Source: Gammaproteobacteria bacterium (GTDB taxonomy: Bacteria > Pseudomonadota > Gammaproteobacteria > Steroidobacterales > PWYM01). From it: a DNA stretch of 34,794 nt. The notes beneath the pieces were generated by a model. The model saw only the letters and a list, made by a program, of their open reading frames with translations, made no database searches and was not told the origin of the DNA. Positions 27,450-34,794 of this stretch are shown here, piece by piece (the stretch's first letter is position 1; every line of letters begins with the position of its first letter). Location: NCBI GenBank assembly GCA_007127715.1, contig SKYU01000145.1, positions 1 to 34,794 of the forward strand, given 5' to 3'. The translations under genes were made by a program, and so were the position numbers.

Positions 27450-28462
27450 GGCGTTTTCTGATTCTCGAGCATGCGACTGATGTGCACCGGCACGCCCTTG
27501 CGGGCGGCATCCAGCGCAACGCGTATCGCGTTGGCAAAGGCCGTGGCGTCAGCCGAACCGTGGCTCTTGACCACGATGCCGTTCAGGCCGACGAGACTGG
27601 CACCATTGTAGCGCCGTGGATCGAGACGGTGGCGCAGGGCCTTGAGTGCGGGCAGTGCGGCCAGGGCCTGCAGGCGCCGCAGGGGGCTGCAGGAGAACTC
27701 CTCGCGCAGCTGGCCGGAAATCATCCGCGCCAGGCCTTCCATGGTTTTCAGGGCGATATTGCCGGTGAAGCCATCGGTGACCACCACGTCGACCTCACCG
27801 CCGAAGATGTCGTTGCCCTCGATGAACCCGATGTAATTGAGGCCGGAGGCCGCGATCAGCCGCGCCGCCTCGCGCACCGTATCGTTGCCCTTGATGTCCT
27901 CTTCGCCGACGTTAAGCAGGCCGACCCGCGGGGCATCGAGCCCGCCGAGATCGGCGGCGACCACACTGCCCATGGCTGCGAACTGCAGCAGGTTGTCGGC
28001 GTCGCAGCTCACGTTGGCGCCAAGGTCCAGCATCCAGGTGTAGCCGCTGATGGTGGGCACCGGTGCCAGGATGGCGGGCCGGTCGACTCCGGGCAGGGTC
28101 TTCAGCACGAACTTCGCGGTGGCCATCAGCGCACCGGTATTCCCGGCACTTACGCAGGCCGCCGCCTCCCCGCGCTTGACCAGATCGATGGCCACGCGCA
28201 GCGATGAGTCCTTCTTGCGCCGCAGGGCTTCCCGCGGGGCCTCGTCCATCGCCACCACTTCGCTGGCGGGGGCATATCCGAGGCGCTCGCCGAAGCGCGC
28301 GCCGTGGCGTGCGCGCGCGGCCTCGAGCACGTCTTCGCGCCCGACCAGCAGCAGCCTGGCCTGCGCGTCACCCGCGAGGATTTCGACCGCAGCCGTGATG
28401 ACGGCCTCCGGGCCGAGATCACCGCCCATGGCGTCCAGCGCGATCGTCAGGGCATCACTCAT
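27434..28462 (-). CDS. plsX: Phosphate acyltransferase PlsX
   Basis: Makes acyl-phosphate from acyl-ACP, feeding PlsY in phospholipid synthesis; 342 residues. Family wording: LTIALDAMGGDLGPEAVI, RRKKDSSLRVAIDLVKRGEAAACVSAGNTGALMA, RPAILAPVPTISGYTWMLDLGANVSCDADNLLQFA, GLLNVGEEDIKGNDTVREAARLI, NYIGFIEGNDIFGGEVDVVVTDGFTGNIALKTMEG and YNGASLVGLNGIVVKSHGSAD. The ATG at 28462 gives the standard N-terminus; the ATG 13 codons upstream does not. It follows rpmF after 92 bp that contain two hairpins and overlaps fabH by 16 bp. Confidence 0.96.
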   Translation of the reverse strand: MSDALTIALDAMGGDLGPEAVITAAVEILAGDAQARLLLVGREDVLEAARARHGARFGERLGYAPASEVVAMDEAPREALRRKKDSSLRVAIDLVKRGEAAACVSAGNTGALMATAKFVLKTLPGVDRPAILAPVPTISGYTWMLDLGANVSCDADNLLQFAAMGSVVAADLGGLDAPRVGLLNVGEEDIKGNDTVREAARLIAASGLNYIGFIEGNDIFGGEVDVVVTDGFTGNIALKTMEGLARMISGQLREEFSCSPLRRLQALAALPALKALRHRLDPRRYNGASLVGLNGIVVKSHGSADATAFANAIRVALDAARKGVPVHISRMLENQKTPCTHA

Positions 28463-28479
28463 TCGCAGGCTCGCAAACA

Positions 28480-28512
28480 GACAGGCGCCCGGCCGGGGCA
28501 CAGGCGCCTGTC
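28480..28512. other. Inverted repeat (hairpin) between rpmF and plsX
   Basis: GACAGGCGCC (28480-28489) and GGCGCCTGTC (28503-28512) pair perfectly over 10 bp with a 13-nt loop. On the minus-strand transcript only TGTTTG follows, not a proper U-tract, so it is more likely an mRNA stability or partial attenuation element than a full terminator. Confidence 0.55.
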
Positions 28513-28517
28513 AGACA

Positions 28518-28541
28518 GCGCTTCCGCGATGGCAGAAGCGC
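28518..28541. other. Second inverted repeat just after the rpmF stop
   Basis: GCGCTTC (28518-28524) and GAAGCGC (28535-28541) form a 7-bp stem with a 10-nt loop, 13 bp after the rpmF stop on the minus strand. No U-tract follows. Together with the larger hairpin next to it, it may set the ratio of L32 to plsX-fabH messages. Confidence 0.45.
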
Positions 28542-28554
28542 GCGAAGGACGGTG

Positions 28555-28740
28555 TTATTCCTGGTCGTCGCGGACGTCGATCACCTTGCGCCCGCGGTAG
28601 AAGCCGTCGGGGCTGATGTGGTGACGACGGTGCGTCTCGCCAGTGGTCGGCTCGATCGAGAGCGCCGGGTTCTTCAGCGCATCGTGCGAACGGCGCATGC
28701 CGCGCCTGGACGGGGTTTTCCTGTTCTGTTGAACGGCCAT
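28555..28740 (-). CDS. rpmF: 50S ribosomal protein L32
   Basis: Small basic protein of the large ribosomal subunit; 61 residues. [20 protein letters not shown] is the diagnostic N-terminus, and [19 protein letters not shown] the C-terminal part. It has no zinc-binding cysteines (a C-minus form, as usual in gammaproteobacteria). An ATG 8 codons upstream would overlap yceD and is not family-like. The gene starts 7 bp after the yceD stop, in the conserved yceD-rpmF-plsX order. Confidence 0.97.
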   Translation of the reverse strand: MAVQQNRKTPSRRGMRRSHDALKNPALSIEPTTGETHRRHHISPDGFYRGRKVIDVRDDQE

Positions 28741-28747
28741 GTCAATC

Positions 28748-29248
28748 TCACTCCATCGGTTCATCGTGGGCCGCCGCCAGCAGGCGCCGTGCCGTTTCTT
28801 CGCAGTCCGCAGGCTCCGGGTGGACCGGCACCAGCGGCAGGCTCATCATCAGTTCGTCTTCGAGCAGGTCCAGCGGCCGGATCCGATCGCTGACGACCTC
28901 GTGCTCGAACTCGCCCGGGAGGTGCGGAATCAGCGCCTCATCGGTCACGAGTATCAGCCCGACCCGGCTGGACAGCGGCTGGCGGTAGCGCCCGAGGCAG
29001 CGCTGACAGATCAGCATCACGCCGCCCTCGACATGCCCCTCCACCCGCACGCGGCCCTCACCGCCACGGACAAAGGCAAGTCTCGCCTCGACCTCGCCCT
29101 CGACCGCTGCAAGGAGCTCGGAAAACCGCTGAAAGACCGCCACAGGCAGCCTGCCCTCGAATACCCGCCCGCGATCGGCAAGCTCGAATGCATCCTGCCA
29201 GGCGAGAAAGCCACGCGCCTCCCGCGAAAGCCCTGCTTGCCGAACCAT
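28748..29248 (-). CDS. yceD: YceD/DUF177 family protein (23S rRNA accumulation protein)
   Basis: Conserved partner of rpmF, linked in E. coli to 23S rRNA accumulation; 166 residues. The family cysteine pair is C81 and C84 (ICQRCLGRY), with a further Cys near PADCEETA. The segment [31 protein letters not shown] is characteristic. I chose the ATG at 29248; an upstream in-frame ATG would cross the promoter and overlap maf. No ribosome-binding site precedes the chosen ATG, and the promoter's predicted start site is only 0-4 bases upstream, so the message may be leaderless. It is the first gene of yceD-rpmF-plsX-fabH. Confidence 0.93.
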   Translation of the reverse strand: MVRQAGLSREARGFLAWQDAFELADRGRVFEGRLPVAVFQRFSELLAAVEGEVEARLAFVRGGEGRVRVEGHVEGGVMLICQRCLGRYRQPLSSRVGLILVTDEALIPHLPGEFEHEVVSDRIRPLDLLEDELMMSLPLVPVHPEPADCEETARRLLAAAHDEPME

Positions 29249-29257
29249 AATCGATCT

Positions 29258-29286
29258 ATGATAGGTTCCTGTAAATTCCTTGTCAA
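29258..29286 (-). promoter_or_regulatory. Near-consensus sigma70 promoter for yceD-rpmF-plsX-fabH
   Basis: On the minus strand a perfect TTGACA (29286-29281), a 17-bp spacer and TATCAT (29263-29258). It lies between the divergent yceD and maf starts. The expected start site (7 +/- 2 bases past the -10) falls at 29249-29253, just before or at the yceD ATG (29248). Confidence 0.85.
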
Positions 29287-29301
29287 AAGAAATGGATAAG
29301 C

Positions 29302-29883
29302 ATGTCGACAGCACCGCTCATCCTGGCCTCATCTTCGCGCCACCGGCGCGCCCTGCTCACACGTCTGGGCCTGGAGTTCGCCTGTGATGCGCCCGATATC
29401 GATGAGACCCCGCGCACCGGTGAGCCGCCTGCGGCGCTCGCCGAGCGGCTGGCGGTGGCCAAGGCAGGTACCGTCGCGGCGCGCCATCCCGGGGCGGTGG
29501 TGATCGGCTCGGACCAGGTGGCCGCGCTGGGTGAACAGGCGCTCGGCAAACCCGGCGATCCGGCACGCGCCCGCGAGCAGCTCGCCGCCTGCTCCGGCCG
29601 CGAGGTGCTGTTCCACACGGCCGTATGCCTGTCTCTGCCAGACGGGCAGACCGACCGGCACCGCGACGTCACCCGGGTCGTGTTCCGGGCCCTGTCGGCG
29701 GCGGAAATCGAGCGCTATGTGGACATCGAACAGCCGCTCGACAGCGCGGGCGCCTTTCGCTGCGAGGGCCTTGGCATCAGCCTGTTCGAGCGGATCGAGA
29801 ACCACGATCCGACCGCACTGATCGGGCTGCCCCTGATCTGGCTGAGCGCGGCGCTGCGGCGCGCCGGACTGGCCGTGCCCTGA
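29302..29883 (+). CDS. Maf-family nucleotide pyrophosphatase, YceF type
   Basis: House-cleaning pyrophosphatase of 193 residues. It belongs to the YceF (7-methyl-GTP) branch rather than the YhdE (dTTP/UTP) branch, judged by wording shared with E. coli YceF: LILASSSRHRRALLTRLGLEF, APDIDETPRTGEPP, VVIGSDQVA, LSAAEIERYV and ISLFERIENHDPTALIGLPLI. Location also matches E. coli yceF, divergent from yceD and near rluC. GGATAAGC stands before the ATG. The 53-bp gap to yceD holds the yceD promoter; no clear plus-strand promoter is visible. Confidence 0.93.
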   Translation: MSTAPLILASSSRHRRALLTRLGLEFACDAPDIDETPRTGEPPAALAERLAVAKAGTVAARHPGAVVIGSDQVAALGEQALGKPGDPARAREQLAACSGREVLFHTAVCLSLPDGQTDRHRDVTRVVFRALSAAEIERYVDIEQPLDSAGAFRCEGLGISLFERIENHDPTALIGLPLIWLSAALRRAGLAVP

Positions 29884-29965
29884 CCCGCCCCCGGGACTCA
29901 AGATCGCCACACGCCGGCCGACAACCCGGGGAGTCTTCCTGTCCCGACCCCGGAGCCTCACATCC

Positions 29966-30838
29966 ATGTCCCAAGATGCCTCCGCCGCGAGCCCGCAACT
30001 GCACGACACCAGCGAAGCTTTCCAGCTGGTCCAGGATCTGGCCAGCCAGCTGTCCACCGGAGAACTCCGGCTGCCCTCGCTGCCCGAGGTGGTGCTGCGG
30101 ATCCGCAAGACCCTGCAGAATCCGGAGTTCGATGTCGAGGAACTCGCCCGCCACCTCGGCACCGAGCCCGTGCTCGCCGGCAGTGTCCTGAAGCTCGCCA
30201 ACTCGGTGACCTACCGGCGCAATGCCGCCGAGACCGCCAGCCTGACAGCGGCCATCGCCCGCATCGGCGCCAGCATGGTCCGCAGTGCCAGCATGAACTT
30301 CGCCATGCAGCAGCTCCAGGCGGCGAAGCAGTTCCGTCATCTCGAACCGCTGCTGAAACCCGAGTGGCGCCGCAGCAAGCTGGTCGCGGGCCTGTGCCAC
30401 AGCCTGGCCCGGCGCACCCGGCGAGCCAACCCTGATGAGCTGCTGATGATCGGGCTGGTGCACAACGTCGGGCGGATCTTCATCCTCAGCCATGCCGAGC
30501 ACTATCCGATGACGTTTTCGAACCCGGCGGTGCTGGAGGATCTGATGGCCCATTGGCACCCGACCATCGGCGGGGCGATCGCCGACTCGTGGGGACTGCC
30601 CGCGGCCGGCATGCATGCCATCGCACAGCAGTGCACACCCGACGAGCAGCAGGATCACCGGCACCCGGTGACCGATATCCTGCAGATCGCTGTCGGCCTC
30701 GAACGCCTGCCCCCCGAGGAGCCGGAGGCCCTGGACGCGCTGGCCGCAACCCCGGGGCCGACCCGCCTGGGGCTGGACCCGGCGGCCCTCGACGAGGCCC
30801 GTCGCGATGGCGCCGAGTGGGTGGACTTGCTGTCCTGA
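29966..30838 (+). CDS. HDOD-domain protein with altered HD motif
   Basis: Cytoplasmic protein of 290 residues. Most of it (about 30-230) is one HDOD domain: LRLPSLPEVVLRIRKTLQNPEFDVEELARHLGTEPVLAGSVLKLANS, then TAAIARIGASMVRS, LCHSLARRTRR and GLVHNVGRIFIL. HDOD proteins are usually non-catalytic signalling or regulatory relatives of HD phosphohydrolases. Here the HD pair reads HN, which supports loss of catalysis. No other output domain is fused. A GGAG lies about 10 bases before the ATG. It follows maf by 82 bp, with no promoter or terminator seen, and converges on rluC with 9 bp between. Confidence 0.88.
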   Translation: MSQDASAASPQLHDTSEAFQLVQDLASQLSTGELRLPSLPEVVLRIRKTLQNPEFDVEELARHLGTEPVLAGSVLKLANSVTYRRNAAETASLTAAIARIGASMVRSASMNFAMQQLQAAKQFRHLEPLLKPEWRRSKLVAGLCHSLARRTRRANPDELLMIGLVHNVGRIFILSHAEHYPMTFSNPAVLEDLMAHWHPTIGGAIADSWGLPAAGMHAIAQQCTPDEQQDHRHPVTDILQIAVGLERLPPEEPEALDALAATPGPTRLGLDPAALDEARRDGAEWVDLLS

Positions 30839-30847
30839 TCCGCCGAC

Positions 30848-31834
30848 TCAGCGCCCCTCGCGCCGACCTGGCCCGCGCCGCGCCGGCCCGAGGCGTTCGA
30901 GGACCGTCGCCAGCGCCGGCGGCAGGGGCGCGCTCAACGCAACCGGCTCGCCACTGACGGGGTGGGTGAAGCTCAGGGCATGGGCGTGCAGGAACAGCCG
31001 TTTCAGGCCCAGCGCCGCCATCTCCTCGTTGAAGACCGCGTCCCCATAGCGCTCATCGCCGGCGAGCGGATGGCCCACGGCCTGCGCATGCACGCGTATC
31101 TGGTGGGTGCGCCCGGTGTGCGGGGTGACCTCGAGCAGGCTGGCCTGCCCGAAGTCCTCGACCAGCCGAAACCCTGTCTGCGCCGGCTTGCCGCTGTCCG
31201 CCACCACGACGTGGCGCTCGCCTCCGGCACGGTGGCGTACATCCAGGGGCAGGTCGACGGTATCGCGCCCGCGCTGCCAACGCCCCGCGACCAGCGCGAG
31301 GTAGCGTTTCTCGACCGTGTTGTCCCGGAACAGGGCATGCAACGCCTTGAGGAAGCCGCGCCGGCGTGCCACCAGCAGGCAGCCGCTGGTCTCCCGGTCC
31401 AGTCGATGCACCAGCTCCAGGCGCTCATCGTCGGGATACAGGGCGCGCAGCCCCTCGATGACCCCGAAGCTGACGCCGCTGCCGCCGTGCACCGCCAGCC
31501 CGGCGGGCTTGTCGAGCACGATGAGCTCCGGCGTCTGCTCGATGATCGCCGCGGCCAGCTGCTCACGCAGCGCCCGCGGCACCGCCGGCCCGCTCTCCGC
31601 CTGCCCGGCAGCGGCCTGCGGCGGGAGGCGGACACGATCGCCGGCGCGCAGCCGGTAATCCGGCTTGCGCCGACCGCTGTTGACGCGCACCTGCCCGGAA
31701 CGAAGCAGCCGGTAGACCTGGCTGCGCGGCCAGCCCTTGAGCTCGCGCATCAACCAGTTGTCGATGCGCTGCCCGGCCGAGTCCTCGTCGATCACGTGGA
31801 TGGCGGCCGCCGGGCGGGGCCGCTCAGCGCCCAT
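30848..31834 (-). CDS. rluC: 23S rRNA pseudouridine synthase RluC (955/2504/2580)
   Basis: RluA-family enzyme of 328 residues. An N-terminal S4 RNA-binding domain (about 12-70: IHVIDEDSAGQRIDNWLMRELKGWPRSQVYRLLRSGQVRVN) precedes the catalytic domain. The catalytic Asp is D146 in LVHRLDRETSG, followed by KALHALFRDNTVEKRYLALV and PHTGRTHQIRVHAQAVGHPLAGDERYGD. The LKGWPRSQ wording and the divergent rne neighbour point to RluC rather than RluD or RluA. I chose the ATG at 31834; the frame upstream is open but not family-like. A short Arg-rich tail ends the protein. Confidence 0.94.
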   Translation of the reverse strand: MGAERPRPAAAIHVIDEDSAGQRIDNWLMRELKGWPRSQVYRLLRSGQVRVNSGRRKPDYRLRAGDRVRLPPQAAAGQAESGPAVPRALREQLAAAIIEQTPELIVLDKPAGLAVHGGSGVSFGVIEGLRALYPDDERLELVHRLDRETSGCLLVARRRGFLKALHALFRDNTVEKRYLALVAGRWQRGRDTVDLPLDVRHRAGGERHVVVADSGKPAQTGFRLVEDFGQASLLEVTPHTGRTHQIRVHAQAVGHPLAGDERYGDAVFNEEMAALGLKRLFLHAHALSFTHPVSGEPVALSAPLPPALATVLERLGPARRGPGRREGR

Positions 31835-31948
31835 CGGCGCCCCCCCGCCGGCCGGGGCGAGGCGACCGGCACCACGGCATCGGCAAGCAAATGATTCGCA
31901 TGGTGATTTCCTGAGGGTTGTGGCGCAATGGCAACGGCGCACTTCCAA

Positions 31949-31977
31949 TTGCCGCTGACATGACGCATTGTTATATT
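31949..31977 (+). promoter_or_regulatory. rne promoter
   Basis: TTGCCG (31949-31954), exactly 17 bp and TATATT (31972-31977). It sits in the only A/T-rich part of the gap. A start near 31984 gives a leader of about 339 nt, close to the known E. coli rne leader length. Confidence 0.65.
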
Positions 31978-32162
31978 ACGAGACGTGGCAAACACGGTGT
32001 GGCGATCACGCCGGTCTTTGCCGAACGGTTTCCTGCGCTGGCCGGTCAGTCCGGGCGGCGCGGAATTGAAGGTTGGATTTCCTTACACCTATTCCCGGGA
32101 GTTCCGCGGGGCATTGCGCCAGGCCGCCGTCAGATCGGCCTCCTGGCTTCCCCCGGGGACCC

Positions 32163-32187
32163 GGCCGGCGGTCGTGAACCGCCGGTC
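32163..32187 (+). other. Stable hairpin in the rne leader
   Basis: CCGGCGGT (32165-32172) pairs with ACCGCCGG (32178-32185) around a 5-nt loop. One G-U and one G-C pair extend it to about 10 bp. It is about 180 nt into the predicted leader and has no U-tract after it. It is a candidate counterpart of the structured elements through which RNase E controls its own mRNA. Confidence 0.5.
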
Positions 32188-32322
32188 AACTGAGCGACTG
32201 GACAGGCCGAGTATCGCACATGCTGCTGGTTCTTCTCGCCATGCTGTCCCCTCCGGCTGCGGCGCCCGTGCGCCTGCGGCAGGTCGCGGCCACTCCCGTG
32301 GAACCCAACGAAGCAGGTTCCA

Positions 32323-34794
32323 ATGAAAAGAATGCTGGTAAATGCAACTCAGCAGGAAGAGTTGCGCGTGGCCATGGTCGATGGCCAGAAACTCTACGAC
32401 CTCGACATCGAGGTGCCTTCACGCGAGCAGAAAAAGGCCAACATCTACAAGGGCCGCATCACGCGCATTGAGCCCAGTCTCGAGGCGGCGTTCATCGACT
32501 ACGGCGCCGAGCGACATGGCTTTCTGCCGCTGAAGGAGATCTCCCCCGAGTACTTCGTGCGCGAACCCGAAGACGGCGAGCGCGCACAGATCCGCGATGT
32601 CCTGCGTGAAGGTCAGGACATCGTCGTGCAGGTCGAGAAGGAAGAGCGCGGCAACAAGGGGGCGGCGCTGACCACCTACGTCAGCCTGGCCGGCCGATTC
32701 CTGGTGCTGATGCCCAACAATCCCAAAGCCGGGGGTGTCTCCCGGCGGATCACGGGCGAGGACCGCGACATCGTGCGCGAGTCCATGGCCCAGCTCGCCG
32801 TGCCAGAGGGCATGGGCGCCATCGTGCGCACCGCCGGCGTGGGACGCGGCGCCGAGGAGCTCCAGTGGGACCTCGACTACCTGCTCTCGGTCTGGGAGGC
32901 CATCAAGCAGGTGGTCGTTTCGCGTCCGTCGCCGTTTCTGATCTACCAGGAAAGCAAGGCGATCGTCCGCGCACTGCGCGACTACCTGACCAACGATGTC
33001 GGCGAGATCCTCATCGACGACCCGGCGGTCTACAACGAGGCGCGCGAGTTCATGGAACGGGTGATGCCGCACAACCTGCGGAAGCTCAAGTTCTACGACG
33101 ACGAGACGGTACCGCTGTTCACCCGCTACCAGATCGAAAGCCAGATCGAATCGGCGTTCTCGCACACCGTCACCCTCCCCTCGGGTGGATCCATCGTGAT
33201 CGACCACACCGAGGCACTGGTGTCGATCGACATCAACTCCGCGCGCGCCACCAAGGGCGGCGACATCGAGGCCACTGCGCTCAACACCAACCTGGAAGCC
33301 GCCGACGAGATCGCCCGGCAGCTGCGCCTGCGTGACATCGGTGGCCTGATCGTCATCGACTTCATCGACATGACGCCACAGAAGAACCAGCGCGACGTCG
33401 AGAACCGGTTGCGCGATGCGGTCAAGATGGACCGGGCGCGCATCCAGATCGGCCGGATCTCGCGCTTTGGTCTGCTGGAGATGTCTCGCCAGCGTCTGCG
33501 GCCCTCGCTGGACGAGTCGACGCATACCACCTGTCCGCGCTGCAACGGCTCGGGCTCGATCCGCGGCGTGGAATCCCTTGCGCTCGCCATCCTGCGCCTG
33601 ATGGGTGAGGAGGCACGCAAGGACCGCAGCTCGAAGGTCATCGCGCAGTTGCCGGTGGACGTGGCCACCTACCTGCTCAACGAAAAGCGAGACTGGGTCA
33701 ACAACATCGAGACCCGCAACGAAGTGCGGATCATCCTGGTGGCGAACCCGTCCCTCGAGACGCCGAACTACACCATCCGTCGCGTCCGCGACGACGAGGC
33801 CGAACTGCCGGAGAACACGGGTACCAGCTACCAGATGGTCGCCCCTCCGGCAGACCTCACCGAACGCTACCTGGCAAGCACCCAGGCACCACGCCTCGAG
33901 CAACCCGCCGTCTCCGGCCTGGTGCCAGACAGCCCGGCCCCGCCTCCGGCCCCGCCGAAACCCGAACCCGTCCCCGCGGCGCCACCATCACCGCGGGCTG
34001 CCGGCACACGCAGCGGCGGGTTCTGGGGCTGGCTGTCCGGTCTCTTTGGCGGCGGCGGCGACGCCGAAGGCGGCGAGTCGCGCGAGGACGCTTCCCGCCG
34101 CGACCGCCAGCGGCAGTCGCGGCGCGGCGAGGATCGCGACGGCGCTGGGGAGCGTGGCGCCCGCCGTGGCCAGCGACGCCGCGGCGATGGCGGCGACACC
34201 AGGAGCGGTGACGGGCGAAAGGATCGCCGCCGCAGCCGCGGTGCGGCCGAGGACAGCGGCGAGAGCCGCAGCGACTCACGCCGAGGCCGGAAAGGTACAG
34301 ACAAGCCGCGCGAAGAAGCCCGCGATGACGACAGCAAGCGGAGTGACCGCGGTGAAGGCCGCAGCGGCGGACGACGGCGCGGGGGGCGGGATCGCGGCGA
34401 GCGCGAGGAGCGTGAAGCCCAGGTCAACGCGGAGGCCGAGCGCGCTGAGAACGCCGCAGCCGACGACACTACGCCAGACACCGCAGAGCAGGACGGAGGC
34501 GGTGAGCGCAGCGGCAGCAGCCGGCGCCGCGGACGTCGACGCCGTCGCGGCAGCCGTGGCACGGCCGGCAGCAGTGAGACCTCCGCCGAGGGTAACAACG
34601 GCGACGGCGCCGAGGCCGCGAAGCCTGCCGAGGCCGCAAAGCCTGCCGAGGCCGCAAAGCCTGCTGAGGCCGCAAAGCCTGCTGAAGCCACAAAGCCTGC
34701 TGAAGCCACAAAGCCTGCTGAGGCCGCAAAGCCTGCTGAAGCCGCAAAGCCTGCTGAAGCCGCAAAGCCTGCTGAAGCCGCAAAGCCTGCTGAA
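32323..34794 (+). CDS. rne: Ribonuclease E (3' truncated by window end)
   Basis: Endoribonuclease and degradosome scaffold; 824 residues visible with no stop before the edge. The N-terminus [21 protein letters not shown] is diagnostic. An S1 domain (about 35-120) precedes the DNase-I-like catalytic part. Catalytic D303 and D346 ([15 protein letters not shown]) and the Zn-link C404/C407 (TCPRCNGSG) have the same numbers as in E. coli. After about residue 510 the C-terminal region is disordered. It contains a membrane-anchoring amphipathic candidate [13 protein letters not shown] (565-577), long Arg/Asp/Glu/Gly-rich RNA-binding stretches, and ten EAAKPA-type repeats up to the edge. AGG lies five bases before the ATG. 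Divergent from rluC, as in E. coli. Confidence 0.97.
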   Translation, partial: MKRMLVNATQQEELRVAMVDGQKLYDLDIEVPSREQKKANIYKGRITRIEPSLEAAFIDYGAERHGFLPLKEISPEYFVREPEDGERAQIRDVLREGQDIVVQVEKEERGNKGAALTTYVSLAGRFLVLMPNNPKAGGVSRRITGEDRDIVRESMAQLAVPEGMGAIVRTAGVGRGAEELQWDLDYLLSVWEAIKQVVVSRPSPFLIYQESKAIVRALRDYLTNDVGEILIDDPAVYNEAREFMERVMPHNLRKLKFYDDETVPLFTRYQIESQIESAFSHTVTLPSGGSIVIDHTEALVSIDINSARATKGGDIEATALNTNLEAADEIARQLRLRDIGGLIVIDFIDMTPQKNQRDVENRLRDAVKMDRARIQIGRISRFGLLEMSRQRLRPSLDESTHTTCPRCNGSGSIRGVESLALAILRLMGEEARKDRSSKVIAQLPVDVATYLLNEKRDWVNNIETRNEVRIILVANPSLETPNYTIRRVRDDEAELPENTGTSYQMVAPPADLTERYLASTQAPRLEQPAVSGLVPDSPAPPPAPPKPEPVPAAPPSPRAAGTRSGGFWGWLSGLFGGGGDAEGGESREDASRRDRQRQSRRGEDRDGAGERGARRGQRRRGDGGDTRSGDGRKDRRRSRGAAEDSGESRSDSRRGRKGTDKPREEARDDDSKRSDRGEGRSGGRRRGGRDRGEREEREAQVNAEAERAENAAADDTTPDTAEQDGGGERSGSSRRRGRRRRRGSRGTAGSSETSAEGNNGDGAEAAKPAEAAKPAEAAKPAEAAKPAEATKPAEATKPAEAAKPAEAAKPAEAAKPAEAAKPAE
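34615..34794 (+). repeat. 18-bp in-frame tandem repeat in the rne C-terminal region (at least 10 units)
   Basis: Ten consecutive 18-bp units (GCC GCA AAG CCT GCT GAA and variants) encode AAKPAE, or ATKPAE in units 5 and 6. Units 4 and 7-10 are identical; units 1-3 use GC-richer third bases (GCG, GCC, GAG). The array runs off the right edge, so total length is unknown. Being a multiple of three, unit gain or loss keeps the frame. Confidence 0.97.

Larger units (their letters stand above)
31835..32322. other. Divergent rluC/rne intergenic region with long rne leader (488 bp)
   Basis: This gap holds the rne promoter (31949-31977) and a leader of about 340 nt with several GC-rich inverted repeats; the clearest is listed at 32163-32187. 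E. coli rne has a similar leader of about 361 nt, used by RNase E for autoregulation. A convincing rluC promoter was not found. A short ATG frame at 32220 overlaps rne out of frame and is not supported as a gene. Confidence 0.6.

Noticed and set aside
32220-32471. Short frame in the rne leader starting with a signal-peptide-like [15 protein letters not shown]
   Set aside because: It runs out of frame into rne, becomes Arg/His-rich nonsense and lacks a clear ribosome-binding site. A regulatory leader peptide cannot be excluded but is not supported.
34615-34794. CRISPR-like array at the right edge
   Set aside because: Units are 18 bp, contiguous without spacers, and keep the rne reading frame; it is a coding minisatellite.

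Overview
The window is GC-rich, densely packed gammaproteobacterial chromosome. Almost every gene has a clear housekeeping identity, and several blocks keep the order known from Escherichia coli and Pseudomonas (ftsK-lolA-rarA, trxB-aat-infA-clpA/clpS, rne/rluC/maf/yceD-rpmF-plsX-fabH). A type II secretion operon, an SOS mutasome cassette and an OprI-like alanine-zipper lipoprotein suggest a free-living environmental gammaproteobacterium, perhaps of the Chromatiales/Ectothiorhodospiraceae kind. The genus cannot be fixed from sequence alone. No phage, insertion sequence, CRISPR array, rRNA or tRNA was seen.

Layout. (1) 1-1792: 3' part of a YncD/PqqU-like TonB-dependent receptor. (2) 1789-6518, minus: ftsK-lolA-VanZ-like-rarA, tightly coupled by overlaps. 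(3) 6646-9849, plus: trxB, a FemAB/GNAT-like gene, aat, infA. (4) 9857-12475, minus: clpS-clpA, convergent with infA. (5) 12790-18441, plus: gspC-gspD-gspE-gspF of a type II secretion system, stopping after gspF. (6) 18650-18856: a small PA3496-like gene with its own strong promoter. (7) 18869-24715, minus: lexA-imuA-imuB-dnaE2 behind two tandem LexA boxes. (8) 24979-26431: an Lpp/OprI-like lipoprotein and an L,D-transpeptidase, convergent on one bidirectional terminator. (9) 26484-29248, minus: yceD-rpmF-plsX-fabH, divergent from maf (29302-29883). (10) 29966-31834: an HDOD gene convergent with rluC. (11) 32323 to the right edge: rne, truncated, with a long leader and ending in an 18-bp tandem repeat.

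How the genes work together. Block 7 is a damage-inducible translesion synthesis unit in which the repressor is the first gene of the operon it controls. Block 8 pairs a lipoprotein ending in lysine with an enzyme of the family that can attach such lysines to peptidoglycan. Block 9 links ribosomal protein L32 to phospholipid and fatty-acid initiation. The YceD-rpmF promoter lies so close to the yceD start codon that the mRNA may be leaderless. The oddest protein is ImuB: it seems to lack about 60 residues of the usual N-terminal Y-family region and instead carries an N-terminal extension with a clamp-binding-like LPLF motif.
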